Assembly (NCBI GenBank): GCA_031800475.1
Contig: DAPKRQ010000074.1
Location: 1 to 39,619 of the forward strand
Direction of reading: 5' to 3'
Origin: Kuafuiihalomonas phototrophica
Lineage (GTDB): Bacteria > Myxococcota > Kuafuiibacteriia > Kuafuiibacteriales > Kuafuiibacteriaceae
DNA: 39,619 bases
Of this stretch, positions 15,516-23,674 are shown piece after piece (the stretch's first letter is position 1; each line of letters begins with the position of its first letter). Both the position numbers and the translations under genes were made by a program. The notes below the pieces were generated by a model, which had not been told where the DNA came from, did no database searches, and was given only the letters and a program-made list of their open reading frames with translations.

Positions 15516-16388
15516 TCAGGATGGAGCGGCCGCCGGTGTGGCGGCCGATGCCTTGACCCGTCGGCTGACCAGCACCCCCCAAAGAACCACCGCCGTCGCA
15601 GCGACGGCCACGGAGATGATCTGGCTGGTCGAGACGGCCAGGCCGAAGACTTCGTAGACGCCTCGCGCCTTGTCTCCCCGGATGAACTCCAGACTCGTTC
15701 GAAGGATCGGATAGATCACCAAGTAGGCGAGCAGAGCTTGTCCGTGAAACCGCTTGTGGGCCCGCACGAAGAGAAGCACGAAGAAGATCATCAGCTCGCC
15801 GAAGGCCTCGTACAGTTGCACGGCGTGTACATGGGGCGTGAAGTCCGCTCCGTAGGGGATGATGCCGTTTCTTTCCATGCTTCCGTGCGCGATCGAGCCG
15901 TCTGGAAACTGGATTCCGAATGCGAAATCCGGGTCGACGGCCGTCCCCCAACAGCATCCTGCCGCAAGGCAGCCGATGCGCCCGAAGAAATGGCCGAGTG
16001 CGACCGAGGGGATGAGGATATCCGCGACGAAGAAGAAGTTTCGCTTGTGCTTGAGACAGTAGAAGACACTGAAAAGCACAGCACCAATGAAGCCGCCATA
16101 GAAGACCAGACCGCCTTCCCAAATCTTCAGGATCTTCAATGGGTCTTTCGAATAGCGCTCATCCCACTCGACGATCACGAACAGTATCCGGGCACCGACG
16201 ATGGCGGCCAGCAGGATCCAGAACGTCAGATCCAGGATGAACTGGTCTTCCTTCTTCTCTTCCGTGAAGTCCACCCGCCGTGCTTCGCGGGCTGCGAGCT
16301 GCATGCCCACCAAGAAGCCCAGGGCCACCATGACGCTGTACGTGTGCAGCTTGAAGAAGCCGAAAAAGTCGATGAGTACGGGATGCAT
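15516..16388 (-). CDS. lgt: Prolipoprotein diacylglyceryl transferase
   Basis: Transfers diacylglycerol from phosphatidylglycerol to the lipobox cysteine of prolipoproteins, the first step of lipoprotein maturation, in the inner membrane. The 290-residue protein has about seven hydrophobic segments. KIWEGGLVFYGGFIG is the family's HGGL-region signature with Glu in place of the usual His. GHFFGRIGCLAAGCCWG carries the conserved GRxxN/GC region, and HAVQLYEAF and RTSLEFIRGD carry later conserved residues. It starts three bases after the lspA stop, so the two consecutive processing enzymes share an operon. The alanine-rich C-terminal tail is not conserved. Confidence 0.93.
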   Translation of the reverse strand: MHPVLIDFFGFFKLHTYSVMVALGFLVGMQLAAREARRVDFTEEKKEDQFILDLTFWILLAAIVGARILFVIVEWDERYSKDPLKILKIWEGGLVFYGGFIGAVLFSVFYCLKHKRNFFFVADILIPSVALGHFFGRIGCLAAGCCWGTAVDPDFAFGIQFPDGSIAHGSMERNGIIPYGADFTPHVHAVQLYEAFGELMIFFVLLFVRAHKRFHGQALLAYLVIYPILRTSLEFIRGDKARGVYEVFGLAVSTSQIISVAVAATAVVLWGVLVSRRVKASAATPAAAPS

Positions 16389-16391
16389 GGA

Positions 16392-17012
16392 CTACGAAGC
16401 TCCCTTCGGGCTCGCTTTGGAGGCCTTGGTGGACGCCTTGCCTTTGCCTCGGATGGCGTCTCGGATCCACTCGAGCAGCATCATGACGACCCCGACACTG
16501 ATCGCCGAATCGGCGACGTTGAAGGTGGGCCAGTGGTAGGTTCCGATGTAGCAATCGATGAAGTCGATCACGTAGCTCAGGTGGATGCGGTCGATCAGGT
16601 TGCCGATCGCCCCGCCGAAAACCAGCGATAGCGCCACGATCATCCACAGTTGTTCTTCCCGGAGATTTCTGAAGATCGAGAGGATGAACAGACCGGCCAA
16701 CACCGGCACGATCAAGAAGAAGGGTCGGCGGATGCTGGGGTGAGCATTCCGTAAAAACCCCCAGGCTGCGCCCGGGTTCTCCACGTAGCGCCAGTACCAG
16801 ACCCCCTCGATCACCTGCACGGTCGGGCAGTCCAACCGAGAGCGCCCCCGGCACGGGTGGTCCAGGTCCCCGTAGAATCGCCCGATGGCCGAAAGACCGG
16901 ACCGCTCGTCCAGGCCGGGGGTGAGGTGCTTCACCGCCAAAAACTTCGAGGCCTGATCGAACAGGATGATGAAGGCGCCGATGGCCGCCAACAGGACCCA
17001 CCTTCTCCGCAC
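16392..17012 (-). CDS. lspA: Lipoprotein signal peptidase (SPase II)
   Basis: Cleaves the signal peptide of diacylglyceryl-prolipoproteins in the inner membrane. The 206-residue protein has four hydrophobic segments. DQASKF follows the first helix and YVENPGAAWGF the conserved Asn motif. Catalytic aspartates are in GAIGNLIDR and FNVADSAI. An insertion of about 25 residues in the first periplasmic loop carries two cysteines in DHPCRGRSRLDCP, and the C-terminus is a Lys/Ala/Ser tail; both make it longer than the usual 160-170 residues. The GTG start directly precedes RRRWVLLAAIGAF. It is upstream of lgt and divergent from the CLC gene. Confidence 0.93.
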   Translation of the reverse strand: MRRRWVLLAAIGAFIILFDQASKFLAVKHLTPGLDERSGLSAIGRFYGDLDHPCRGRSRLDCPTVQVIEGVWYWRYVENPGAAWGFLRNAHPSIRRPFFLIVPVLAGLFILSIFRNLREEQLWMIVALSLVFGGAIGNLIDRIHLSYVIDFIDCYIGTYHWPTFNVADSAISVGVVMMLLEWIRDAIRGKGKASTKASKASPKGAS

Positions 17013-17165
17013 CGGCGTGCCTTACCCGCTCCTCGGGTCTGGGAGCAACCGCGAGGCGCGGAACTGAGCCCGCAGGCGGCGGCTTCTCGGATGGCTCGGG
17101 AACTCCCGCTTGTACCTGCGAGGCGTTTCGGTCATGCGTGCGGCGTGGGAGTTTCTCCCGACAGG

Positions 17166-18968
17166 ATGGAGCCGGTGGGCCATGCCCAGCGGGTCGGGCG
17201 TCTGCTGTTGTTGTCTGCCCTGATGGGCGTCGCCGCAGGCCTGGGGGCAGGGGCCTTCGAAGCGGTGGTCGGACTGGCGAAGGTCCTGCTGCTGGACGGG
17301 CTCGCCGGCTTTCGGCCGGCCCTGGCCGCCGGAGACCATCCCTTGTTCGGCGCCACCGACACGCCGTTTCGTCCCTGGGTCCTGGCGCTCTTGCCGGTCT
17401 TGGGCGGACTGGCAGGGGGTGCCTTGGTGTACGGGTTCGCACCGGACGCGGACGGGCCGGGAACCGAGGCTGCCATCGATGCCTACCACAATCGGCGCGG
17501 GGTGATCCGGCGGCGGGTTCCGTGGGTGAAGGCCCTGGCTTCGGCGTTGACCCTGGGGACCGGTGGATCGGCCGGTCGCGAGGGACCGATCGCCCTGATC
17601 GGTGCCGGCATCGGCTCGACCCTGGCCCAAGTGCTTCGGTTGAGCGTCCGGGACCGCCGCATCTTGATGGTGGCCGGCATGGCGGCGGGCATCGGCGCGA
17701 TCTTTCGGGCCCCCTTGGCGGCCGCGCTCTTTGCCGCCGAGGTGCTCTACAAGGAGATGGACCTGGAGTTCGAGGTGATCGTTCCCTCGGTGATCGCCGC
17801 CATCGTCGCCTATTCGATCTTCACCCTCATGTTCGGGGTCGACCCCCTGTTCACGACGCCGCCGTTTTCCTTTCGAGATCCCCGGCAGCTCCTCCCGTAC
17901 ACGCTCCTGGCGTTGGGCTCGGCGGGGGGAGCGTGGCTCTTCGCCAAAGTCTTCCAGCGGATCCAGAAGCTGTTTCGCAGCTTGAAGCTCCGCCGCATGC
18001 TGAAACCCGCCCTGGGAGGCATCGTCGTCGGGGGCTTTGCTTTGGTGGCTCCCGAGACCATCGGCTCCGGCTACGGGATGCTCCAAGTGGCCTTCGAGCG
18101 CGAAGTCAGCCTGAGCATTCTCGTGGTCGTGGCATTCGGCAAGATCCTGACCACGTCGTTCACCGTGGGGTCGGGGCAGAGCGGCGGGGTGTTCGGCCCT
18201 GCGGTCGTGATCGGGGGCGCGTTCGGCGGCATCGTGGCCCATGGCTGCGAGACGGCCATGCCCGGGATCAGTCCAGAATCCGGCGCATTCGTAATGGTCG
18301 GCATGGCCGGGTTTTTTTCGGCCGCCGCCAACACGCCGCTGTCCAGCATCATCATGGTCAGCGAGATGACCGGCAACTACGAGCTTCTCGTGCCCACGAT
18401 GTGGGTCTGCATCATCGCATTTCTTTCGATGCGAAAGACTTCGCTGTATGAAGGACAAGTTGCACGACGCAGCGACTCGCCGGTTCACCTCGGCGAAATG
18501 ATGCAAGAGACCCTACAGCGCCTCGTCGTGCGCGACGCGCTTCGCGACGTGGTCGACGAGCCCGTGGTGTCGGTCAGTGCAGGGACGCCGCTCAGAGAGC
18601 TTTCCCAGCGCTTCGCTTCGAGCCATCACTGCGCGTTCCCGGTGGTCGACGGCGACGGAAGGCTGATCGGCGTGATCGACGATGATGCCCTGCGCATGGC
18701 GATATGCATGCAGGGAATGGACAGTCTCGTCGTCGCGCACGACCTGATCGAGGCAGCTCCCCAACTTCATCCCGAGGAGAGCCTTCAATCGGCCATGCAC
18801 AAGATGGTCACCTCGGGACACGACGAGCTGGTGGTGGTCGATTCGTTGGACCCCACGCGTCTCGTCGGATCTTTGAGCCGTCGCGACCTGATCGCGGCCT
18901 ATGACCATGCCATCTATCGGGACCTGGAGGATCGGGTTCAAAGTGGGCTGGATTTGGGTGCGGGCTGA
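17166..18968 (+). CDS. CLC-family chloride channel/antiporter with C-terminal CBS pair
   Basis: A 600-residue membrane protein. The N-terminal two thirds are CLC: GTGGSAGREGPIALIGAG corresponds to the pore-lining GREGP motif, and VGSGQSGGVFGP (about residues 340-350) matches the conserved GxFxP segment. About ten hydrophobic helices are visible. Residues about 455-600 form two CBS motifs, VSAGTPLRELSQRF...PVVDGDGRLIGVID and LHPEESLQSAMHKM...LVVVDSLDPTRLVGSLSRRDL, which usually bind adenine nucleotides and regulate transport. The GSGIP-type motif appears as GTGGS, as in many CBS-bearing prokaryotic CLCs, so whether it is a channel or an H+/Cl- antiporter is open. ATG 17166 is used because it directly precedes the first helix. 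It is convergent with the Nramp-like gene, five bases apart. Confidence 0.88.
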   Translation: MEPVGHAQRVGRLLLLSALMGVAAGLGAGAFEAVVGLAKVLLLDGLAGFRPALAAGDHPLFGATDTPFRPWVLALLPVLGGLAGGALVYGFAPDADGPGTEAAIDAYHNRRGVIRRRVPWVKALASALTLGTGGSAGREGPIALIGAGIGSTLAQVLRLSVRDRRILMVAGMAAGIGAIFRAPLAAALFAAEVLYKEMDLEFEVIVPSVIAAIVAYSIFTLMFGVDPLFTTPPFSFRDPRQLLPYTLLALGSAGGAWLFAKVFQRIQKLFRSLKLRRMLKPALGGIVVGGFALVAPETIGSGYGMLQVAFEREVSLSILVVVAFGKILTTSFTVGSGQSGGVFGPAVVIGGAFGGIVAHGCETAMPGISPESGAFVMVGMAGFFSAAANTPLSSIIMVSEMTGNYELLVPTMWVCIIAFLSMRKTSLYEGQVARRSDSPVHLGEMMQETLQRLVVRDALRDVVDEPVVSVSAGTPLRELSQRFASSHHCAFPVVDGDGRLIGVIDDDALRMAICMQGMDSLVVAHDLIEAAPQLHPEESLQSAMHKMVTSGHDELVVVDSLDPTRLVGSLSRRDLIAAYDHAIYRDLEDRVQSGLDLGAG

Positions 18969-18973
18969 ACACC

Positions 18974-20239
18974 TCAGTCCAGCACGTAACGCAGGTTCAG
19001 GTAGACGGCTGCGAATACCGCCTGAAGACCGATCGAGACGGCACTCCAAATCCGCAGCCACCTGGCCGGCGCCTCGACCGCAGCCACTTCCGGCGAGACC
19101 AAGGCCCGGTGGTTCAGCCATGCGAGGATGGGCGCAGTCAGAAAGGACAAAGTCGTTACCGTGTCGATCAGGCCCTTCAGGGAGCTCGGAAAGGCCGACA
19201 GCAGGGTCAGTGCGCCGGCCACGGTGAAGGCCAAAAAGAGCCAATACGGGCGAACGGTGAAGGATGGGGTGGCCTCGAACAGATCGGCTTCCGGTCTGCG
19301 CACCCGTTCTGCGAATGCCTCCAGGGCGCGAGGGAATCCGTCGAGCACGGCCAAGGTGGTCGAGAACATGACCGCGAACGCGGCCACCCCGATGAGCGGC
19401 TCGAGACCGGGCCCCAGGGTGCGTCCGTACATTTCCACCAGCTGGGCGGCGAATCGCCCTGCCGGGTCTTCGAAGGTCAATCCCTGCTCGAACATCAGAC
19501 CGGCACCCATCAACACGAAACACACCGCCAACACTGCCGTGCCCCAGTAACCCACGTGAAAATCGACCATGGACTCGGCCAACGGGATCCGCCGGCGAAG
19601 GTCTCGGCTCCGTTCCAGGGTCCACAGGGACTGCCACACCGACAGATCGACCGCGGACGGCATCCATCCAAAGAGGGCCGCCATGAACAACAGGTCTGGC
19701 CGGTGTTGCAGATCCGGCCATTGCACCGCCGTCCAGTTCAGCTGACCGACCACCTGCACCGTGACCCCCAAAGTGCCCGCGGTGAAGACGGCCACCAGCA
19801 CCTTCAGCACCCGGTCCAGAGCACGGAACTTGCCGAAACCCAAAATCGCGGCGCAGACCGCCAGTAGGGCCGCGCTGACCTCGACGGGCCCGCCCGGCAG
19901 CCCGAACACCGCGATCCCGAGGCCCGCCGTCACCACGGTCACCCCGGCCAGCACGGCGAACGCGCTGGACAGGGTCAGGGCGCCATACAGCCACACCGCC
20001 CACGGGCCCTGCCGGCGGTAGCCTTCGAGCAAGGAGGTGCCGGTGGTGGCGGCATGGTGGGGTCCGATCCGGAAAGCCGGGTACTTGACCAGATTGGCCA
20101 GGACCACGACCCCCAGCAGCCCCAGGCCCCAACCAGCGCCGGCGCGGGTCGACTGCACCAGATGGCTCACGCCCACCGATCCCGCGGCGAACAGAATGCC
20201 GGGGCCGAGAACGTCCTTGAGCGGCGCGCGATCCCGCAC
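18974..20239 (-). CDS. Nramp-like divalent metal transporter, non-canonical subgroup
   Basis: A 421-residue inner-membrane protein with about eleven hydrophobic segments and the LeuT/Nramp layout. It starts with the GPGILFAAG first helix. The canonical DPGN metal motif of helix 1 is replaced by SVGVSHLVQSTRAGAGWG, and the helix-6 MPH motif by FGWMPSAVDLSVWQS. This sequence pattern is known from Nramp-related proteins labelled divalent metal transporters, but their substrate is not established, and Mn/Fe uptake should not be assumed. GTG 20239 is the start nearest the first helix; upstream candidates run into the activator gene. It follows that gene on the same strand, 83 bases after its stop. 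Confidence 0.7.
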   Translation of the reverse strand: MRDRAPLKDVLGPGILFAAGSVGVSHLVQSTRAGAGWGLGLLGVVVLANLVKYPAFRIGPHHAATTGTSLLEGYRRQGPWAVWLYGALTLSSAFAVLAGVTVVTAGLGIAVFGLPGGPVEVSAALLAVCAAILGFGKFRALDRVLKVLVAVFTAGTLGVTVQVVGQLNWTAVQWPDLQHRPDLLFMAALFGWMPSAVDLSVWQSLWTLERSRDLRRRIPLAESMVDFHVGYWGTAVLAVCFVLMGAGLMFEQGLTFEDPAGRFAAQLVEMYGRTLGPGLEPLIGVAAFAVMFSTTLAVLDGFPRALEAFAERVRRPEADLFEATPSFTVRPYWLFLAFTVAGALTLLSAFPSSLKGLIDTVTTLSFLTAPILAWLNHRALVSPEVAAVEAPARWLRIWSAVSIGLQAVFAAVYLNLRYVLD

Positions 20240-20322
20240 GAGCTCTGCCCATACGCCAGGGGGCGTCTGCGGTAAACGATGGCACGGGCTCGCGCGGGCG
20301 CAGCCGGTCCCGTGGCCGCCGG

Positions 20323-21477
20323 TCACGGATTGCGCGTACCGGCCGCGGCCGCCCGCAGCGGTTTGTGCGGTTCGCCCAAACGACGGAGCCGGTCGTGGAG
20401 GGTGCTTCGGGCGAGACCCAGGTGGCGGGCGGCCGCGGCGCAGTTGCCGCCCGACGCACGCAGCGCCTCGAGAATGCGAAGCCGTTCCTGGGCCCGAAGG
20501 CTCCCGCCAGGGCCGAGCGTCGAAGGACGGGCCTGCGACGCGAGACCGCATTCGTGCGGCCCGAGCGCCGGATGCCCGGCCGTGGCCTTCGCGGCGTGCG
20601 GGGGCCCAGGGGGAGTCGGACTGCCGCCCGCACCCCGCCGCCGCACCCGGACGTGGGCTTCCGTGAGTTCCGCGGGGGGCGATGCATTCGCGGCCGATCG
20701 TCCCATCCAGACCGCGCGGGTCAGGACGTTTCGGAGCTCTCGGACGTTACCGGGCCAGTCGTGTTCCCGAAGGCAGCACAGAGCCGACTCCGTGATCGAG
20801 GTTTCGGCCGGCAAGAAGGTTCGAGCCAACAACGCCACGTCCTCCATGCGCTCGCGCAGCGGCGGAATCTCCACATCGAGCACGCACAAGCGATGAAACA
20901 GGTCGGCACGAAAGTGGCCGCATGCGACCATGTTTTCGAGGGAGCGGTGCGTTGCGCCGACGATCCGGACGTCGACTGGACGTTCTCGCATCTCGCCCAG
21001 TCGCCGGACCGCACGGTTTTCGAGGACTCGAAGCAATTTGGCCTGCAGTTCGAGCGAAAGCTCACCGAGTTCGTCCAAAAATAGGGTTCCGCCGTGGGCC
21101 GATTCGAAGGCGCCAGCTTTGTCCTCGGCGGCGCCGGTGAAGGCCCCTTTGGCGTGACCGAAAAGCTCGCCGTCCACCAGGCTCGGGGCGAAGGCGGCGC
21201 AGTTGAGGGCGACGAAGGGCCCGGTCCGCCCCGATTCCGCATGCAGCGCCCGAGCCAGACCTTCCTTGCCGGTGCCCGATTCACCGAGCAGCAGCACCGG
21301 CTCGACGGCGGGGGCGAAGCTGCGCACCGCGCCGAACACGGCGTGCATGCGGGGGGAGCGAGACCTGAGGCCGTGAAAATCCACCGCTTCCATCAAGCTC
21401 TTCGTGCCTCGAACGGGGGACGAGGTGCCATCCGTCGGAGGTGTGCAATGGATTGCATTCGGCCTGGCGGAATCCAT
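20323..21477 (-). CDS. Sigma-54-dependent transcriptional activator (AAA+ domain plus Fis-type HTH)
   Basis: A 384-residue bacterial enhancer-binding protein. From about residue 55 the AAA+ domain shows LLLGESGTGKE (Walker A) and ELFGHAKGAFTGA, the loop that contacts sigma-54. GGTLFLDELGEL is Walker B. HFRADLFHRL and PPLRERMEDV are followed by HDWPGNVRELRNVL. After a Gly/Pro/Ala-rich linker, the C-terminal GGNCAAAARHLGLARSTLHDRLRRLG is a Fis-like DNA-binding helix-turn-helix. There is no receiver, GAF, PAS or FHA domain; only about 50 residues precede AAA+. ATG 21477 is chosen (GGAG six bases upstream); ATG 21393 is a shorter option. It is divergent from the amidase gene and upstream of the Nramp-like gene. 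Confidence 0.88.
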   Translation of the reverse strand: MDSARPNAIHCTPPTDGTSSPVRGTKSLMEAVDFHGLRSRSPRMHAVFGAVRSFAPAVEPVLLLGESGTGKEGLARALHAESGRTGPFVALNCAAFAPSLVDGELFGHAKGAFTGAAEDKAGAFESAHGGTLFLDELGELSLELQAKLLRVLENRAVRRLGEMRERPVDVRIVGATHRSLENMVACGHFRADLFHRLCVLDVEIPPLRERMEDVALLARTFLPAETSITESALCCLREHDWPGNVRELRNVLTRAVWMGRSAANASPPAELTEAHVRVRRRGAGGSPTPPGPPHAAKATAGHPALGPHECGLASQARPSTLGPGGSLRAQERLRILEALRASGGNCAAAARHLGLARSTLHDRLRRLGEPHKPLRAAAAGTRNP

Positions 21478-21748
21478 TTCGCGCTCCGTGCAAGGGGTCT
21501 CGCCTCCGCCTCTCGAATCCCGCGCTCCCCATCGACGCTCCATTTCCGTTCCTCCCGGCCGCGTCCCGGTCCGGAATTCGCCCGGTCCCGCGTCGGCCCG
21601 GTCCCGCATTCGCCCGGTCCCGCATTCGCCCGCTCCCGCGTCGGCCGGTCCCGCATTCGCCCGAGACCCGGTTTCGGAGCCGATGCTGCCGCCGGCGCCG
21701 AGTTCCGGAAACTTGCGCCCCCATTCGCCCCAGGTAGGCTCGGGTGCG
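21478..21748. promoter_or_regulatory. Divergent intergenic region between sigma-54 activator and amidase genes
   Basis: About 270 bases separate the two start codons. Long open frames cross it only because the high-GC repeat lacks stop codons. It contains a 16-base tandem repeat array (listed separately) and presumably the promoters of both genes. I did not find a convincing sigma-70 or sigma-54 element by eye. If the activator starts further upstream than chosen, part of this stretch would be coding. Confidence 0.45.
21573..21667. repeat. 16-bp tandem repeat, six copies
   Basis: Six head-to-tail units at 21573-21588, 21589-21604, 21605-21620, 21621-21636, 21637-21651 and 21652-21667. Two variants alternate: CGCATTCGCCCGGTCC and CGCGTCGGCCCGGTCC. 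The first unit (GGAATTCGCCCGGTCC) and the last are degenerate, and the fifth is one base short. The preceding bases to about 21557 look like a further decayed copy. A 16-base period shifts reading frame at every unit, which argues against a coding role and for a binding-site array or replication-slippage product. Confidence 0.8.
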
Positions 21749-22864
21749 ATGTGGCGCTGTGCGATGGTGCTGGCCCTCACCGCGGTCTCGAGCCAGGCGT
21801 ATGGACTCGACATCCGTTCCGACTACAGTCCGCTGAATCGACAGCGGCCCCTGCGTCCCCGCACCGACTACATCGTTTTGCACACCACCGAAGGGGCGGC
21901 GCGAGGCGCCCTGGCCAAGCTGCGCCGGCTGGGGGAAGCCCATTACCTGGTGGACGAACGGGGCCGGGTGACCCGGATCATCCATCACCGCCGGATCGCC
22001 ACCCATGCCGGCACGGCCCTGTGGGACGGCCACCGGGATCTGGATCGGCGGTCGTTGGGCATCGAGGTCGCCGGGTATCACGACGGACGCCTGCGGCCGG
22101 CGCAGGTGCGGGCCCTCCGCGAGCTGTTGCGTCAGCTGCAGTCCATGTACCGGGTGCCGGATCGGCGGGTCTTGACCCATTCCATGGTGGCCTACGGAAC
22201 GCCCCACCGCTATCACCCGTATCCGCATCGGGGCCGCAAGCGGTGCGGCATGCTGTTCGCCCGTCCGAAGGTGCGCAAGGCGTTGGGCTTGCTCGCAGCC
22301 CCCCGGTTCGACCCCGACGTGCGGGCCCGTCGGGTGCGGGTGGCCGATCGGGAGTTGTTTCGGATCCTGTTTCCGCCGAAACGGCGCACGCCGGCCATGG
22401 CTCGGCGCCGAGAGCCTCCCTCCCGACGGCAGCGCGCGTCGAAGCGCGTGCAGCGAGAACCGAGGCTCCCCGACCGGAGCCGCGTTTCGCGGCGTCGGGG
22501 GCGGACCGACGTGGTCCGGGTGGCCCGCTCGGGCCGGTCCGCCCGGGCATGGGTCGGCGAAGCCTCCCGCGATCCGAAAACGATCTACCTGTTTCCCAGC
22601 GGACTCGTGCGGACCGGAGCCGACCTCGAACATGACGCAGAGGGGCGCCGACTTCTTCTGGCGGTGCCGAGGGGGACCCGAATCTTGCTCGACAAGCAGT
22701 TTGCCGGATACGTGACCGCCGGGCGGGCGCCATCCCAGATCGCGGGTTCTCGGTGGGATGATCCGAGCACCCTGTACCGCCTGCCCGACGGGGACTTGGT
22801 GCCCGGCCACCGCATGGACGCGGCCCGAATTCCTCGGCACACCCTGGTCTTTCCTTCTTCCTGA
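21749..22864 (+). CDS. Exported N-acetylmuramoyl-L-alanine amidase (Amidase_2/AmpD-like)
   Basis: A 371-residue peptidoglycan hydrolase that cuts the MurNAc-L-Ala bond. Residues 1-19 (MWRCAMVLALTAVSSQAYG) are a signal peptide. The Amidase_2 domain spans about 40-160: YIVLHTTEG contributes the first zinc histidine, AHYLVDERGRVTRIIHH and ATHAG...RSLGIEVAG follow, and RVLTHSMVAYGTPHR holds the second histidine. A long Arg-rich basic linker (about residues 205-255) leads to a C-terminal region (DPKTIYLFPSGLVRTGADLEHD...LVF) with no domain I recognise; it may bind cell wall. It is convergent with the hydrolase gene, six bases from its stop. Confidence 0.8.
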   Translation: MWRCAMVLALTAVSSQAYGLDIRSDYSPLNRQRPLRPRTDYIVLHTTEGAARGALAKLRRLGEAHYLVDERGRVTRIIHHRRIATHAGTALWDGHRDLDRRSLGIEVAGYHDGRLRPAQVRALRELLRQLQSMYRVPDRRVLTHSMVAYGTPHRYHPYPHRGRKRCGMLFARPKVRKALGLLAAPRFDPDVRARRVRVADRELFRILFPPKRRTPAMARRREPPSRRQRASKRVQREPRLPDRSRVSRRRGRTDVVRVARSGRSARAWVGEASRDPKTIYLFPSGLVRTGADLEHDAEGRRLLLAVPRGTRILLDKQFAGYVTAGRAPSQIAGSRWDDPSTLYRLPDGDLVPGHRMDAARIPRHTLVFPSS

Positions 22865-22870
22865 CGAAGC

Positions 22871-23674
22871 TCAGCCGTCCATGAACGCACGAGCCGCTGC
22901 CAAGAAACGGCGTGGCTGATCTGCGTGCATCATGTGTCCGGCGCCTTCGATCCGAACCCTCTCGACGCGCGGGAGGACCCGCTCCAGCTCGTCCAAGACC
23001 GGTGGAAAGTCGGGACCGGATCGAGAACCTTCGAGCAGGAGCACCGGAAGCTGTAGCGTGCTCAGCTCCGAAAAGCGCGGAGCATGATCCATGAGCGCCG
23101 CACATTCGAGCGCGATGCTCTCGTGAAACGATGCGGCACGGTCCCGCCACATTCGCGGCATGCGCTGGTACTCCGGGACCGAGAGGATCTGCTGCAAGAA
23201 AAAGTGTCCAGCGGCCTCGGGGCGTTCCGTTCGGCGCAGATCCATCAGTTCGTCGAAAAAACGGGCCGGCACGGGCGGAGCGCCATCTTTCGGCGGCAGC
23301 GGAGGCTCACCCAGAAGAACGCCGTGAAACAGGTCGGGTCGGCTGCGGGCCAGCTCCAAAACCACGACCGCTCCGAAGCTCGACCCGTAGACCCACGCTC
23401 GTTGGCCGCTCGGATCGACCGATGAGTCTCTCCGAGATAGCCGATTGAGGAGAATCGACTGAAGGTCGCAAGCGTGGTCTTCGACGGACCACCTTTCACG
23501 GTCCTCGGGGAGCGGCGACCGGGGAGTTCCCCGACGGTCGTAGGCGAACAGGGTCGAGTCTTTTGCCCCGTGGGCGAAGAGCGAGACGAAGCCGTCGGAA
23601 TCGGTGGCCGTGCCGTGAACGAGCACCAGCTCCGGCCCCTGGCCACGTTCCACCGTGTGCAAAGGCGGAATCAC
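22871..23674 (-). CDS. Alpha/beta hydrolase, serine type
   Basis: A 267-residue soluble hydrolase. The oxyanion motif is LVHGTATDSDGF (about residues 18-29). The nucleophilic serine is in VYGSSFGAVV (GxSxG near residue 98). The acid is probably in GSRSGPDF, and the base histidine is in GAGHMMHADQP near the C-terminus. The catalytic set is complete; the substrate is unknown and the helical cap shows nothing diagnostic. The start GTG at 23674 overlaps the PEGA-lipoprotein stop (GTGA), so it is the last gene of that operon. Confidence 0.82.
   Translation of the reverse strand: MIPPLHTVERGQGPELVLVHGTATDSDGFVSLFAHGAKDSTLFAYDRRGTPRSPLPEDRERWSVEDHACDLQSILLNRLSRRDSSVDPSGQRAWVYGSSFGAVVVLELARSRPDLFHGVLLGEPPLPPKDGAPPVPARFFDELMDLRRTERPEAAGHFFLQQILSVPEYQRMPRMWRDRAASFHESIALECAALMDHAPRFSELSTLQLPVLLLEGSRSGPDFPPVLDELERVLPRVERVRIEGAGHMMHADQPRRFLAAARAFMDG

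Noticed and set aside
18513..20687. A 724-codon minus-strand frame covering the Nramp-like gene
   Set aside because: It is an out-of-frame reading of the Nramp-like gene: Arg/Gly-rich, no hydrophobic segments or motifs.
21573..21667. Possible CRISPR array
   Set aside because: Units are directly head-to-tail with no spacers, 16 bases long, and no cas genes are near.
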